Shown: positions 1 through 13,133, numbered from the stretch's first letter. The stretch is DNA of 64,000 nucleotides from Dastarcus helophoroides (GCA_028583605.1 CM053327.1:42298059-42362058), one strand, 5' to 3'. A program made the numbers and translations. The notes: generated by a model from the letters alone, not told the origin.

Positions 1-539
1 TAATAACGTGTGGGGTCGTAACAGTGTGTTATAAACTTTTTTCGGGATTAAATGACTTTCGAATAGTCGAAGGAAAACTGCGGATTAAAAAGAAATATGT
101 TTTTCGATAGATTTAACTCGAAATTTTAACTTCATAGCTCGAAAGTCGAAAAAATCGAAATTAATTAACATTTCAAACCCTTACTTACTGGAGTTCTTTA
201 ATATTAATACCTAGAGCCCGGAAGTTTGCCATTTGATGACATATTTACCAGTTTTGACAATTTTCAGGTTATTTTGCCATTTTTGGTGTTATTGCCATTT
301 TTTTGGCTTATATTCCAAAAAAGATTTAAATTGCATCAATTAAAATTTTATAATAATTATAATTCTCATCATATCTTTATTTGATTAATGATTCTTTAAT
401 ATTTGGTCCATTACCCATGATGTGGGCAGAATTTGCTTCATTGGGAGGCATTAATTATTTTGAAAAATCGATGAACAAAAAACGACATAATTTGTAAAAA
501 AACTTTCGGTTGAGTATTTGTAAACATTTAACTACATTC

Positions 540-3500
540 TATTTTCATTTAGTAACATGAACTGGGGGTAGAAATTTCAAAAAATAACTAAATACTTAGA
601 AAATCGATTTTAAAATAGGAATCGACACTTTCCGACTATTTATAAAAATTTCGCAATTTTAAAAACAAAAATTCAGAATTTCCCAAAGTCGAATTTTGTG
701 AAAAAGAAGCATTTAAAAAAAAGCAATTTCCAAAGATCAGAATTTTTACCTTATTTAAATTTTAACAATCTTGAAATTTACAAGAAATCTTTCTCGGAAT
801 TGTTAGCTTTATTTTAAAATTTCGATACAATTTTGGAAAAATAAACGAAACGAAATGTTATTTAGAGATAAAATCTAATTTCGAGTTCAAATTTTCATAG
901 ACTTAATTTAAAGTACAAGTCAAAATTTTGGAAATTAGACGAATTATGTAAACCAAGCAAAAACTCCCAAAGGTCAAATTTTGAAAAAAATTTCAGAAAA
1001 AGCTAAATACTAATGAAAATAATTTGAAAAAATTAGCTATTTTTGAAAAATACAGTCGAAATTTAGAGAAAAAGGATGACATTTCTAAGAGTAAACCCAG
1101 TTTTGGGGAAAAAAATTATTTTTAAATCGAAACTAAACTAAGAAATTAATATTTCGGAAAGATCGAAAAACCTTAAAAATTCGGAAAATATCAAAATTTT
1201 TTGAAGGCAAATTTTGTGAAAATAAAATTGCAAGTCCACGAGAAGTTAAATTTTGAAAAAGAAGTTGTAATTTCAAACAATATTCTTCCTCGAAAAAAAA
1301 TCCAAATTTCAGAAACATCGAATTTTAAAGTTACAATCTTGAAATCTCGAGAATAATGCAGATCTTGATGGACGAGCTGAAATATCTAGAAAGTCAAATT
1401 AAAAAAAGTCAAACTTTTCAGAAAAAAAACATATATTACGGAAAATGGCGAAATTTTGAAAACGAGCGAATTTTGGAAAAAAAGTCGAAAGAGCATAATT
1501 TTGAGAATAAAGTCGAAATTTATATAAATACAATTATTTAGAATTAGGCGAATTTTGGAAAAAAGACTTATTTTACGTTCGAGAGAAAACTAAATATGGA
1601 ATTTGTGTTAAAAATTTGAATCTTAGGAAATCAGTAAAACTTTTTGGTAAGCCAAATTCGAACAAAGTTTGAACCTTTAGAAAAGGCCCAATATTGAAAA
1701 TATAACGGAATTGTAAACAGAAATCGAAATACTAAGAAAAGGATAATACTTCCAAAAAAGGTCACCTTTTTAAGAAAAATTATTAAAAATAATTAAGAAA
1801 AAACCATCGATTTAAGTCGAAAAAAAAAGACGAATTTTGAAAAAATAGTCGAAATTTCGAAAAAAAGTAACATTTCAAAATAAATGGATATCTGAATTTG
1901 TCAAATTTTTTAAGAAATTCTTTAACGGTGTGAATGAAACTGATTTGCAATTTTTATCTTTTTCGAAAAATTCATTGCTGAAAAATATGAAAGTTCCCAA
2001 ACAAATATTATCGCAAAATTTTGATAAAAAGACAAATTTTGATAAGTAAGTTGAAATTTGAGGAAACCTCTGTTAAAAAAAATCAAAGTTTTCAGTAAAA
2101 AGATAATTCGAAAATAAAACCAACGAATTTTGAGACAAAAATTGGACATTTTCCCAAATCAGATTTTTCAAAGAAAAATCTAAAAAAATCACAATTTCGA
2201 AAACGACGAATATAGAGAAAGAGTGGAATTTTGAGATAAAATAAATCTATGGGAAAAATCCAAAATTTTGAGAAAAAGACGAACCTAAAGGAAATACAAA
2301 GATTTCCAAATCTGGAAGGAGATAAAAATTAAAATTTAACGAAAAAAGCAAAAAAAATTACCGAAAATTTCCAAAAAAAAGTTTTAAAAGTCAGGTGTCA
2401 AGAAATACGACAGAATTTCGAAAAAAAAAATGAACATTTCGAGGAAAAGCTCGACATTATAAGAAAAATACATAAAATTGAAAAGAAGTCCAGAATTTTT
2501 CACAAAAAGTCAAATTTTAATATAAAGAAGTCGAATTTTGCAAAGTCAAAATTTGGAAAAAAATTATTAAAAGTAAATAAGAAAGAACCGTCGATTTAAG
2601 TCAAAAAAAAAAGAGGAATTTTGAAGAAATAGTTGGAATTTCGAAGAAAAGTAACATTTCGAAATAAATGGATATTTGCATTTGTCAAATTTTTTGAGAA
2701 ATTATTTAAGGGTGTGAATTAAATTGATTTGCAGTTTTTATCTTTTTCGAAAAATTCATTTTTAAAAAATATGAAAGTTTCCAAACAAATTTTATCGCAA
2801 AATTTTGATAAAAAGACAAAAAAACTCTAAATTAAATTTTAAATTAAATTTGGGAAAAAACGACCTTTGATGAAAAAAATATATTTCAAAATCTCCCGAT
2901 CAATATTTTTCTGCAAAGCTTTGCCTTTTTATCAAAATATCCACCTAATTTCAAAAAAAATTACATTTTGATTAATAAGACGAAAGTTGCAGAAATTAGA
3001 ATTGTGAAAAAGAGTCGAAATTTTCACAAAAAAACAAATTTTGAGAAATGAAAATTGAAAAAGGAATTGACGAATTTGAAGATAAAAATTCCAAATTTTG
3101 AGGAAAAAAGAGGACAAGTTTTAGGAATACATTTGAAATGAAAAAAAAAAAACGAATTTAATAAAAGAAGTCTAAATTTCGAGAGAAATATCGAAATTTG
3201 AAGACAAAAGTTAAGGAATCAGTTGAAATATTTCGAAAAATTAGATTCTAAAAAAATCGAAACTTACAGAAAAAGCCCCGCATAGGAGAAATAATCGAAA
3301 AAAAGATCGAATTTTTGAGAAATTCGAAAAAGAATCGAAACTTACAGAAAAAGCCCCGCATAGGAGAAATAATCGAAAAAAAGATCGAATTTTTGAGAAA
3401 TTGAAGTTTTAATTTGAAAAAAGTCGAATTTTGCGAATAGAATCATAATTTTGGAAAAAAAGACGAATTTTGACAATAGTAATCCTTTCGAGAAAAAGGC

Positions 3501-4700
3501 GAATTTGGAGGAAAAATTTGCCATTTTGAAATAGAATGAAAATTTCGCAGAGAAAAAAAAGTCTAAATTTGGGAAAAAACGACGTTTGATAAAAAAGCCA
3601 TTATTTTTAAAAGAGAATTGAAATTTTTCAAAGAAAATCTGATTTTAAGAAAATTTAAGAATAAATTTGAACTTTTCAACAAAAGCAATTTTTGCCTTGT
3701 TACAGAACTTCCACCAAAAAATATTTTTCAAAATCTCCCAGTCAATATTTTTCTGCATCCACCGAATTAAAAAAAAATCACATTTTGATTAAGAAGAAGA
3801 AAGTTGCAGAAATTAGAATTGTGAAAAGAGTCGAAATCTTCACAAAAAAAAACAAATTTTGGGAAATGAAGATTGAAAAAAGAACTGACGAATTTGAAGA
3901 TAAAAATTAAAAATTTTGAGAAAAAAAGAGGACAACTTTTAGGAATACATTTGAAATAAAAAAAAAAACGGATTTTATAAAAGAAGTCTAAATTTCGAGA
4001 GAAATATTGAAATTTGAAGGCAAAAGTTATGGAATCAGTTGAAAAATTTCGGAAATTAGATTCTAAAAAAATCGAAACTTACAGAAAAAGCTCCTAGCGC
4101 ATAGGAGAGAAAATCGAAGAAAAGGTCGAATTTTTAAGAAATTGAAGTTTTAATTTAAAAAAAAGTCGAATTTTGAGAATAGAATCATAATTTTGGAAAA
4201 AGACGAATTTTGACAATAGTAATCCTGTCGAGAAAAAGACGAATTTTGAGAAAAGATTTGCCATAGAATGGAAATTTCGCCGCGAAAACCAAATTTGATG
4301 ATAAGGTTTAAATTTTTAGAAAGAAAATTTGCTCGCAGGTTATATTTTTTTTAAAATACTATATATTTCCAAAACCCAACATCTGTAAATAAATATTCTT
4401 TAAAGATTTTTACTTTTTTATCAAAAGATCGACCAAATTTGGAAAAGAAGCTAAATTTTAAGAAATCCGAGAAAAGTCGCATTTTAAAAACAGTCGAAAT
4501 TTTCAGAAAAATCTGAATTTTGAGAAACGACGAAATTTCGAACAAAAAACGACGAATTTTAAAATAAAAATCCCAAACTTTGAGAAAGTCAGATTTTAAG
4601 GAAACAATGGAATTCCAAGAATATATTCGAAATTTCAAAAAAAACGAAACTTCGAGGAAAAAACGAATTTTGAAATATAAAAATGAAAATTTCTGGATAA
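540..4700 (+). repeat. purine-oriented TCGAAATTT low-complexity block
   Basis: Thousands of bases built from variants of GTCGAAATTT, GAATTTTGAGAAAAAAG and similar words. The + strand is strongly A/G-biased. Longer internal duplications exist: about 1795-2010 matches 2570-2790, about 2885-3260 matches 3725-4080, and 3255-3313 is tandemly repeated at 3317-3400. Short open frames here are by-products of composition. Confidence 0.75.
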
Positions 4701-4767
4701 ACTCCTTTTCTGGTTGAATGTGTATTTTCGGTTGACTGCATAAGCCAGAGAGAGGGAAAGTGACTTT

Positions 4768-4912
4768 TGATGGAACGGACTGGTCCTTGGTTGTCTTCAA
4801 AAATTGAAACACAGAACTTGTCCCCTGAAACCAAGAAAGATTAAAAAACACAACAAAGGTTACTGGCTAACGCGTTTCGACAGCCAAGCTGTCATCTTTA
4901 GAGAGAAACTGG
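4768..4912 (-). repeat. R2 copy
   Basis: Contains the R2 signature: GGAACGGACTGGTCCTTGG, CCCCTGAAACCAAGAAAG, ACACAACAAAGGTT, then ACGCGTTTCGACAGCC. The minus strand gives a hammerhead-like core (4874-4901) whose CTGAAGA is mutated to CTAAAGA; stem GACAG/CTGTC is intact. Confidence 0.75.
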
Positions 4913-5087
4913 TACAAAATTGCTATGAGAGAAAAGTCTTTTTCCATATACATATAAACCTATAAAATAGAAATTTATAAATGCCATTTTATACGTTTGT
5001 ACTGCCATTTTCGTCTATTTTATTTGCCATTTATGGTACCAAAGTTTAATTTTGTTACTGCCACAACTTCTGGGCTCTATTAATAAC

Positions 5088-6082
5088 TATTGAACCTTAT
5101 TAACGATTAAAAGGCAACAGATATTCAAAAATTCCACCATGTTTCATAAATATTTGCTAACACCGGACCAGGTTTCGTCGATGACGCAGCAATGAGAAAC
5201 CTGGTCAAGTGTTAGCAAATGGAGTTCTGTGTTTCAATTTTTGTTAGCAAATATTTATCGAAACATTGTAAAATTTTTAAGTATCTGTTGGTTTTTAATC
5301 GTTAATAAAGTTTAATAATTATGAAAATCGGAATTGTGCAAAACGAGTCTGGAATTTTAAACCTAATGACTTCGAAAAAGGATCAATTTTTGAGAAAGAC
5401 TGAATAAATATTAAATAATAACTTGGAGTAGTGAAATTTTTACTTCCAATTCAAAAATTCGACACAGGATTAAAGTCGAAATTTCAAACGTGAGTAAAAT
5501 TTTCCAGTTGATGGTGTAAATTTCGTGTTTAAGATTGAAATTTTAGTCCAAGGTAGAAATGTCGAAGAGTAAAAATTTCTAAAAAAAAGTCATCATCTCG
5601 AAAAAAGTTGATATTTTAAAATTGAGCCAAATTATTTTACCCAGTGATAAAGAATGATCCTTGATCATTGATAAATATCTAATAGGCTAGCTTTCTTCAG
5701 GACTCTGTAGTTTTATTTTAAGGATTTAGCCCCGTAAACATTTCAGCCATTTACATCAAATGTGATTGGGAGTCATACTTACGAGAACAGTCGTATTTGG
5801 ACATAAAAATGAGCGACAGGCGGCAAAGACAAAGCAACGGCAAAGGCGATGCATAAAAGGCAAATAACAAGTCAGCATAAATGTTCATATTACTTTAATT
5901 GCAGTTTAAAGCGAATGCGTTTGAGAACCTGTAAGTTGTAATTTAATTACGTGTTATGGCCCCGACAACTACAACGTATACATCCACAACTCTCCCAAGG
6001 AATCTTTTCGCGGAATTATTACTATTTTTATTAAAATTTTGATCCATATACGCAAATCTAGTTAAGTGTTGAAAATATGGTC
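5088..6082. other. unassigned interval with a long imperfect hairpin
   Basis: An inverted repeat spans about 5095-5325, with arms such as GTTAGCAAATATTT. Its centre (5161-5215) contains a smaller hairpin of ACCAGGTTTC against GAAACCTGGT. From 5660 to 6082 I see no gene or known element. Confidence 0.5.
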
Positions 6083-6094
6083 TACCTCTCTATG

Positions 6095-6450
6095 CAAGAA
6101 GAATGCAACCTAGACTACAAATTCATGCAGCCCTCCAGGCGGCATGTATAGTGAATTATAGGTAGCTGAACTACCAACAGTTGAAACACTGCCACCTAGC
6201 GAAGCGGTTGCTCTCTAGGAAAGTTCCCAGAAGACAAGGATTCTAATGCACAGACCAATAGGTTTGAACATTTATTAGATTCGAAGTTTGGAAACCAAAT
6301 TCCGGTTTCGATCTTGTTGGATCTCGTCAGTTTGGTATATCCAACTCGAATGCTAACAAATGTTCCGACAAGTAAGTACTAAAACATTCACAGGCGTCAA
6401 GCGAGTGCACTCTTTAAACATAGAGAGGTACTAAGAGTCATGACTCTTAG
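6095..6450 (-). mobile_element. R1 retrozyme-like copy with decayed hammerhead
   Basis: One near-complete R1 unit in minus orientation between direct repeats TACCTCTCTATG (6083-6094 and 6451-6462). The hammerhead at 6294-6336 keeps CTGACGA, a GATC/GATC stem and GAAAC, but the cleavage triplet GTA is GAA, which should abolish cleavage. At its right end is an exact fold-back copy of the flanking target sequence (palindrome about 6413-6468). Confidence 0.75.
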
Positions 6451-6462
6451 TACCTCTCTATG

Positions 6463-7847
6463 TTTAAAGCATACTGTTAGTGTTCAGGTAATTTTTCATG
6501 TTATTTTAAAGAGGAATGTGCCGACGTTCACGTTATACAGCTTGACGGTGTTTATTAAAATTGCGGAAACGGCGGTATAGTCAATGTTTTAGATTTAAAA
6601 ACGCCTTTGATCAGTGGATTATGAGGGCGTCAGCTTCAGGCCGTGCAGTTATTTCCCAGTGTCGAGGGGTAAGCCTGGCTAACCTTTGTCGTTCCTTCAT
6701 CGAGCAAACAGAAGTGCCCCGCACCTAATCGGATTTTGCTTATAGGAAAATAATTTTAATACGCGTTTTCAATTAAGGTTTCGTTTGAGCTTTTTAATAC
6801 ATTCAGGATTAGCTGTCAAGTTTTTTACGCCGCCAGTAATTTGGAAAATTTCTATCGCTTTTCTAAACACTTTGCGGTGCTATTCAACATATTTAAATAT
6901 TTTCTATAAGATCATTATCACGCACGGTTGGGCGACGTTTTTACCAAATCGAAAATTCAACATGAAGTTTTTAAATAAATTGCTGGGCTTTGTATTTATC
7001 GACTCTTTCATTTATTCACAGGTCGGTAAATTAAAATTTGAATACCGACTGAAAACTACCGGGCGCCCTGTTTTCTACAGGCGTCGTGCTGTTTTTTCTT
7101 GGATATTTTTCTTTCCCAGTAGAAGTCTGGCATCCTTAGAGGAAGTTTACTTTAACTTTTCCCTACTTGGTTCTTTGCAACACGCAATATAGTGAAATGA
7201 GTTACCACTGGGGCCCCGAAACTCAGCCTGTAACATAACACCCTTTTCACTAGCGTAAGATTTCGTATAATTTCTACTCATTCTAGTGACACCAGTATTT
7301 GTCGCTTTATAATTCAACTTACCATCATTATTTTCCACTGGAGGCAATTGCGGTAACAAGATCGAAGTTTTAATTTCGTTATATTACTTATTGTAAGATT
7401 AACGATAAAAACCCAACGTGGTACCATCAGCCGCCGACGATGTAAAATGAAGCCGGTCATACGGAATTCGAAATGTTTATGTTTTACTGTTTTCCAGGTA
7501 TATACTGCTGTGCTATTAATGTATGTCAGTGGCGTGCTCTTCATTGAAGCTAGGGAAGCACAGCTTCCCTTACAAAACCTTTCTTTTTGCACACAACAGC
7601 TGCGATATCACTATTTATTGATATTAGCAACGTTAATAATCGAAATTTAGCAACTGTGTCTGTAACAAACAAGTAACAAATTTAGCTTATTTTTGACATA
7701 ATTAATTAAAATTTATTTGTGTACAAATTCTCAAGGTGTGAGAGAGTGTGAACAATTCGAATTTTATTGAAAATGTCGATTTTATTCAAAAATATGTTTT
7801 TAATGTCAAAAGTTTTCAAAATTTCAACTTTTTTTGAAATATTTGAC
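6463..7847. other. unassigned interval
   Basis: Less AT-rich than its surroundings between about 6500 and 7650. Short open frames on both strands resemble nothing I know and lack convincing splice or start context. No element boundary was found. Confidence 0.4.
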
Positions 7848-7862
7848 CTTTTAGAATTCAAT

Positions 7863-8182
7863 AATGCACAGACCAATAGGTTTGAACATTTATTAGATTC
7901 GAAGTTTGGAAACCAAATACCGGTTTCGATCTTGTTAGGTCTCGTCAGATCTAACAAGATCGAAACCGGTATTTGGTTTCCAAACTTCGAATCTAATAAA
8001 TGTTCAAACCTATTGGTCTGTGCCTTATAGAATCCTTGTCTTCTGGGAACTCTCCTAGAGAGCAACCGCTTCGCTAGGTGGCAGTGTTTCAACTGTTGGT
8101 AGTTCAGCTACCGATGATTCACTATACACGCCGCCTGGAGGGCTGCATGAATTTATAGTCTAGGTTGCATTCTTCTTGCATA
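7863..8182. mobile_element. R1 retrozyme-like copy, inverted 5' part (palindromic)
   Basis: The left arm (7863-7948, minus) and right arm (7949-8182, plus) are inverted copies of R1, joined inside the ribozyme with a 2-bp overlap (AG). A perfect 15-bp duplication CTTTTAGAATTCAAT flanks it (7848-7862 and 8183-8197). The minus core (7923-7948) keeps CTGACGA and GAAAC but has lost its 5' helix I strand. Confidence 0.8.
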
Positions 8183-9650
8183 CTTTTAGAATTCAATTTA
8201 TTATTTAAAATATTGACTTTTAAAAATCTATGCATTTGAAAATTTGACCTGTTTGAAAACTTCCTTTTTTTAAAATATTGACTTTTTCTTAAAAGTTCAA
8301 ACTTTTTTCAAAATGTTATTATTTTTTTTTAAATTTGAACTTTTGAAAATCATTACCTTTTAAAAATTTCGATTTTTCGTGAATGAATTTCATCTTTCTT
8401 TTTAATTTGATTTTTAATTAGTAGGTTAGCTTCGACGTTTCAAAAAAAACATTTTTTAAAAATATTTGACTTTTTATCGAAATTCCAATTCACTGTGTTG
8501 AAAATTTCGATCCTTTTAAAAAGAAACTTTTAAAACGATTTTTAAAAAGTTATGCTTTTCATCAAATTATGATTTTATAAAAAGGTTTCGAATTTTTTGT
8601 TTAAAATTTTGGCTTTCTCCAAGTTAAATAATTTTGATTAATTCTAGAAATTTCGACTTTTATAACAAAATTTCGACTCTTTTGTAAATTTCGACATTTT
8701 TGACTTCTACTGAAAATTTGAACTTTTTTTGAAATATTTGGTTTCTTTGAAAATTTTGAAAATTTTGATTTATTTAAAATTTTGGATTTTTTTCAAATTC
8801 AGATAATAAAATTTACACTTTTTTAAAATTTAAGTCTTTTCTCGAAATTCTGACCGAAAATTTGTGCCTATTTTAAAATATGGACTCTTTTTATTTTAGG
8901 AGTTTTTCTACAAGGCCTTTTTGTGAATTAAAATTTTTATTGAAATATTATTCTATTTTGAAAAATTTCAGTTAAATGCTGAAGCCGAATTTTTCAAAAT
9001 AGAATAATATTTAACTGAAATTTTTCAACAATTCCGCTTTGAAAATTTCGAATATTCTGAAAATTTTGATTTTTTTTTAAAACGTCGATTTTTGTTTCAA
9101 ATTCAGATAACAAAATCGACACTTTTTGCAAAATTTCTTGAAATTCTCGTTAAAAATTCGTACTTTTTTAAAAATATATTGATTTTTTCATTTTCGATTT
9201 TTTCTCCAAATTCGACCTTATGTTAATTAAAACTTTTTTTGAAAAATTACTCTTTGTCGAAAATTTGAACTATTTATTTAAAAAATGTAAGATTTTTCAA
9301 AACATCAATTTTTTCTAAATAATTGAAAATTTCGAATATTCTGAAAATTGTGATTTTTTTTTAAAACGTCGATTTTTGTTTCAAATTCAGATAACAAAAT
9401 TGACACTTTTTGCAAAATTTCTTGAAATTCTCATTGCAAATTTGTACTCTTTTTAAAATATATTGATTTTTTTTATTTTCGATTTTTTCTCCAAATTCGA
9501 CCTTATGTTAATTAAAATTTTTTTGAAAAATTACTCTTTGTCGAAAATTTGAACTATTTATTTAAAAAATTCAAGATTTTTCAAAACATCTTTTTTTTTT
9601 AAATATATACAAAAATTCTTTTTTTGAAACTATTTATTGAAAATATCGAA

Positions 9651-9806
9651 AATTGAAATACAAATCTTGTTCCCTGAAACCAAGAAAGATTAAAAAACAC
9701 AACAAAGGTTGCTCTAACGCGTTTCGACAGCCAAGCTGTTGTCTTCAGAGAGTGTTTTTTAATTTTTCTTGGTTTCAGGGGACAAGTTCTGTATTTCAAT
9801 TTTTAG
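9651..9806 (-). repeat. R2 copy, fold-back
   Basis: Two inverted R2 ends (CCTGAAACCAAGAAAGATT and its complement) flank a hammerhead-like core at 9721-9748 on the minus strand. CTGAAGA and GAAAC are intact; one stem pair is mismatched (AACAG/CTGTC). Confidence 0.75.
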
Positions 9807-10317
9807 TAATCTTTTCGAAAAATCGAAAATTTTGAAATCACTTTTCTATAAGAATGAAAATTTTGAAAAATGTTAAAATTTCCATAGAAAGTTAAAATTT
9901 TCAAAACAAGTTTAGATTTTCAGAAAAAAGTTTAGATTTTCAGAAAAAAGTTTAGATTTTCAAAAAAGGTCAAAATTTTGACACTCTTCAAACAATTAAG
10001 AGTATTTCAGAAACCGATTGACAAAATTTTCAAACATTAACATTTTTACACTAAATTTTTAAAAAAATTTTGATAAATAATCTAAGAAAACAGTAAAATA
10101 GTCGAAATTTAAAAAAATTGAAGAGTTTTTTATGATCTTTTTAAAAAATATTTCGAAGGTAGTTTACTAAAGCAGAGCAGGAAAGTCGAAATTTTGTTTA
10201 AAATAGTCGAAATTCTGCATAATTGAAATTTTGACAAAAAACTCGAACATCTTTTTAAAAGAGTCGAAAATTTTGATTGACAATTTTCGAATAAAAAAAA
10301 AATTATTAACGTAACAC

Positions 10318-10470
10318 TTGAAATACAAATCTTGTCCCCTGAAACCAAGAAAGATTAAAAAACACAACAACGGTTGCTCTAACGCGTTTCGATAGCCAAG
10401 CTTTCATCTTCAGAGAGAAACAAGTTCTGTATTTCAATTTTTGATTATAACCAAGGACCAGTCTGTTTCA
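10318..10470 (-). repeat. R2 copy with hammerhead-like core
   Basis: Full R2 signature. On the minus strand, 10377-10417 reads CTCT, CTGAAGA, one T, stem of GAAAG/CTATC (one mismatch), GAAAC, GCGTT, AGAG. CTCT/AGAG can form helix I, and ACG/CGT a loopless helix III. Confidence 0.7.
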
Positions 10471-11216
10471 CCAAAAAAAAACAAAAAATGAAAATATCGA
10501 ATATTTTGAAAATTGAGACTAAAAGATTGAAACTATTCAAAATTTCGGTTTCTTTGTAAAATGCTAACTGAAAAGTTTTGTAAAAATTTCAGTAGTTGAA
10601 AATATCTTTTTTTAAGTAAAATTTACATTTTTCTTTAAAATAATGACTGACTTTTTAAAAAATTTGATTTTTTTTCTAAAATACAGTTTTACAGATTACT
10701 TTTTACGAATGTCTCTTTCTGGAATTTTCAACTTTTTTTGAAAATATTACATTTCGTTTTTTTTTGAAAATTGGACTATTTTCGTAAAATTAAACTTTTT
10801 GTCCAGTACTTGACTTTTTCTCAAATGTTTTCTCCAAATTTCAAATTTTTCGTCAAGTTTTAAATTTTTCTCTACATTTCGGTGTCTTTGTAACTTTAAG
10901 TTTTTTTTTTTTTTTTTTTAATTCCACTTTTGTTAGAAATTTGATTTTTTTTTAAAGGCGACCCTTTTAAATTTCGATTTATTATTTACAATTTCGACTT
11001 TTTTTAACAATGTAGATATTTCAACATATTAATTTTTCAAATTAGAAGTAGGCTTTTCGATTGAAAATTTCGATTTGTTTTGGAGATTTCGACTTTTTGT
11101 AAATTTTGACATTTTTGTACAATTCGACTTATGCTGAAAATTTGAATTCTTTTGAAAAATTCGGTTTCTTTGAAAACTTCGAAAATTCTGAAAATTTTGA
11201 CTTTTAAATTTTGGAA

Positions 11217-11425
11217 AATTGAAATACAAATCTTGTCCCCTGAAACCAAGAAAGGTTAAAAAAACACAACAAAGGTTCGATAGCCAAGCTAACATCTTCA
11301 GAGAGATACTCTCTGAAGTATCTGAGTAGAGGTTGCTCTAACGCGTTTCGATAGCCAAGCTATCATCTTGAGAGAGGTACTGTATTTCAATTTTTGAAGA
11401 TAACCAAGGACCAGTCCGTTCCATC
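11217..11425 (-). repeat. R2 copy
   Basis: R2 signature with a duplicated ribozyme segment. The core at 11345-11372 (minus) has compensated stem GATAG/CTATC, versus GACAG/CTGTC elsewhere, but CTGAAGA has become CTCAAGA. Confidence 0.7.
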
Positions 11426-11644
11426 AAAAAAATAAATAAATTTTAGATTTTTGTAGAAATTCAGATAATGAAATAGACACTTTTTCAAAATTTAGGCCTT
11501 TTATTAAAATTTTGACTGAAAATTTGTTCCTTTCTCAAAAGATTGACTTTTTTTTCTAATTTTCGGCTTTTTCTACAGACTTTTTGTAAATTAAAACTAT
11601 ATTGAATAATTACTTTTGTTAAAAATTTGAACTATTTAAGACAT

Positions 11645-11818
11645 TTTTTGATGGAACGGACTGGTCCTTGGTTATCTTCAAAAATTGAAACTCAGAACTT
11701 GTCCCCTAAAACCAGGAAAGATTAAAAAAAAATATTGAAAAAAAAATTAAAAAAAAAATTAAAAAAAAATGTTAATCTTTCTTGGTTTCAGGGGACAAGT
11801 TCTGAGTTCCAATTTTTT
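11645..11818. repeat. R2 fold-back fragment
   Basis: Inverted arms of R2 around an A-rich centre; the ribozyme part is missing. Confidence 0.7.
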
Positions 11819-12767
11819 TAAGACATTTTTGTAAATTTTCAAAATATCAACTTTTTCTTAAAAATATTTTGAAATTTTTTTATTGAATATCTCGACTCTT
11901 TTGAAAATTAAGACTAAATAATTGAAACTACTCAAATATTCGGCTTTTTTTTAAATGCTGACTGAAAAATTTTGCGAAAATTTCAATTGGTCAGAATATC
12001 TTGACTTTTTTTTTAATAATATTTACATTTCTTTTGAAAATATTTGTTGTTGAGAATTTGATTTTTTCTAATATTCAGTTTGTTTAGAAAATTATCAACA
12101 AACCATAAAAATTTAAATATTTCCAAACTGGGCCGAAGAAATGTTAAATAAATTGAAAAAAACCTAATATCTAGTGTTTCGTGACGTTTTGACCACTTTT
12201 TAAAAATATGTACGTTTTTCTGAAATTCAACTCTTTCTGAAATTGTAAACTATTTTTAAATTTCAAAATTTTTCTCTAAATTTCGGTTCTTTGTTATTTT
12301 AACTTTTTTAAAAAATTCCATTTTTGCTAAAAATTCCATTTTTGCTAAAAATTTGATTTTTGCTAAAAATTTGATTTTTTCTAAAAAGTCGACCTTTCTA
12401 AATTTCGATTTATTATTGAAAATTTCGATTTATTCCAGACAATTTTGACTTTTTTTTACAATGTAGACATTTCAACATATTACCTTTTCAGAATTTTCTT
12501 GTTTCAAACTTTTAACTTTTTCTCTCAATGTCGATTTTTTTGATTGGAAATTTCGATTTCTTTTTGAGATTTCGACTTTTTAAATAAAAAGTGCTTCTCG
12601 AAATTTTTAATTAGAATGAAAATTTCGCGTTTTATGAAAATTTGTTTTTTCTACAAAGTAATTTTTTCCCAAAATTTTGACCAAGTCAGTTTTTCGAGAT
12701 TTCATTATTTGATGGAAATTTCGACTTTTTTAAAATATTTACATAAAAATTTCGACCTTTTTGAAAA

Positions 12768-13105
12768 TTGTCGGTGACTTGTCTCTTCTCGACAAGTACT
12801 ATCATGGTACATGCTCGCAGGAACTAATAGGATTGATCCCCCCAAGGGCAAGATTCTTGAGACATACAAGACAGTCGGAGACAGCAAATTCCTGTGTAGT
12901 CCAGTAGTCCTGTGTAGTCCAGCTTGACACAGTGAGGACTTCTGCCTACGAAGGCTCTTTTTTATATAGAACTTCCAAGCTGTGGAACTCGTTACCGAAA
13001 GGAATTTTTCAAAAAATTACAACCTGTCCTTGTTTAAGAAGGCGGTTCATCGACATCTATCCTTGTTTCCGCATCCTACTCGCAGTGCTTTGAAGGCATA
13101 ATGGG
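12768..13105 (+). pseudogene. LINE (jockey-like) reverse transcriptase C-terminal fragment
   Basis: The + strand reads VGDLSLLDKYYHGTCSQELI, then IPPRARFLRHTRQS, and later LPSCGTRYRKEFF with frame breaks. This order resembles the C-terminal tail of jockey/CR1-type retrotransposon polymerases, which typically carry a R.VGDL..FYRY.HG.CS.EL motif, then SFF.R...LWNSLP. No RT core, poly-A tail or target duplication is seen here. It is a dead fragment. Confidence 0.6.
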
Positions 13106-13133
13106 GTTACTCTTTGGAAGTGGATAAAATTTT

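Larger units (their letters stand above)
212..5079. mobile_element. hAT-like non-autonomous TIR element (about 4.9 kb)
   Basis: The left end starts TAGAGCCCGGAAGTTTGCCA at 212. The right end, reverse-complemented from 5079, starts TAGAGCCCAGAAGTTGTGGC. Flanking 8-mers TTAATACC (204-211) and TTAATAAC (5080-5087) match at 7 of 8, as for a hAT 8-bp duplication. Several GCCATTT motifs sit near both ends. The interior is low-complexity, contains one R2 copy (4768-4912) and has no transposase. Confidence 0.6.

Noticed and set aside
6785..7192. A small gene at 6785-7192
   Set aside because: No recognisable domain, hydrophobic random-looking translation, and an alternative-start codon; left as unassigned.
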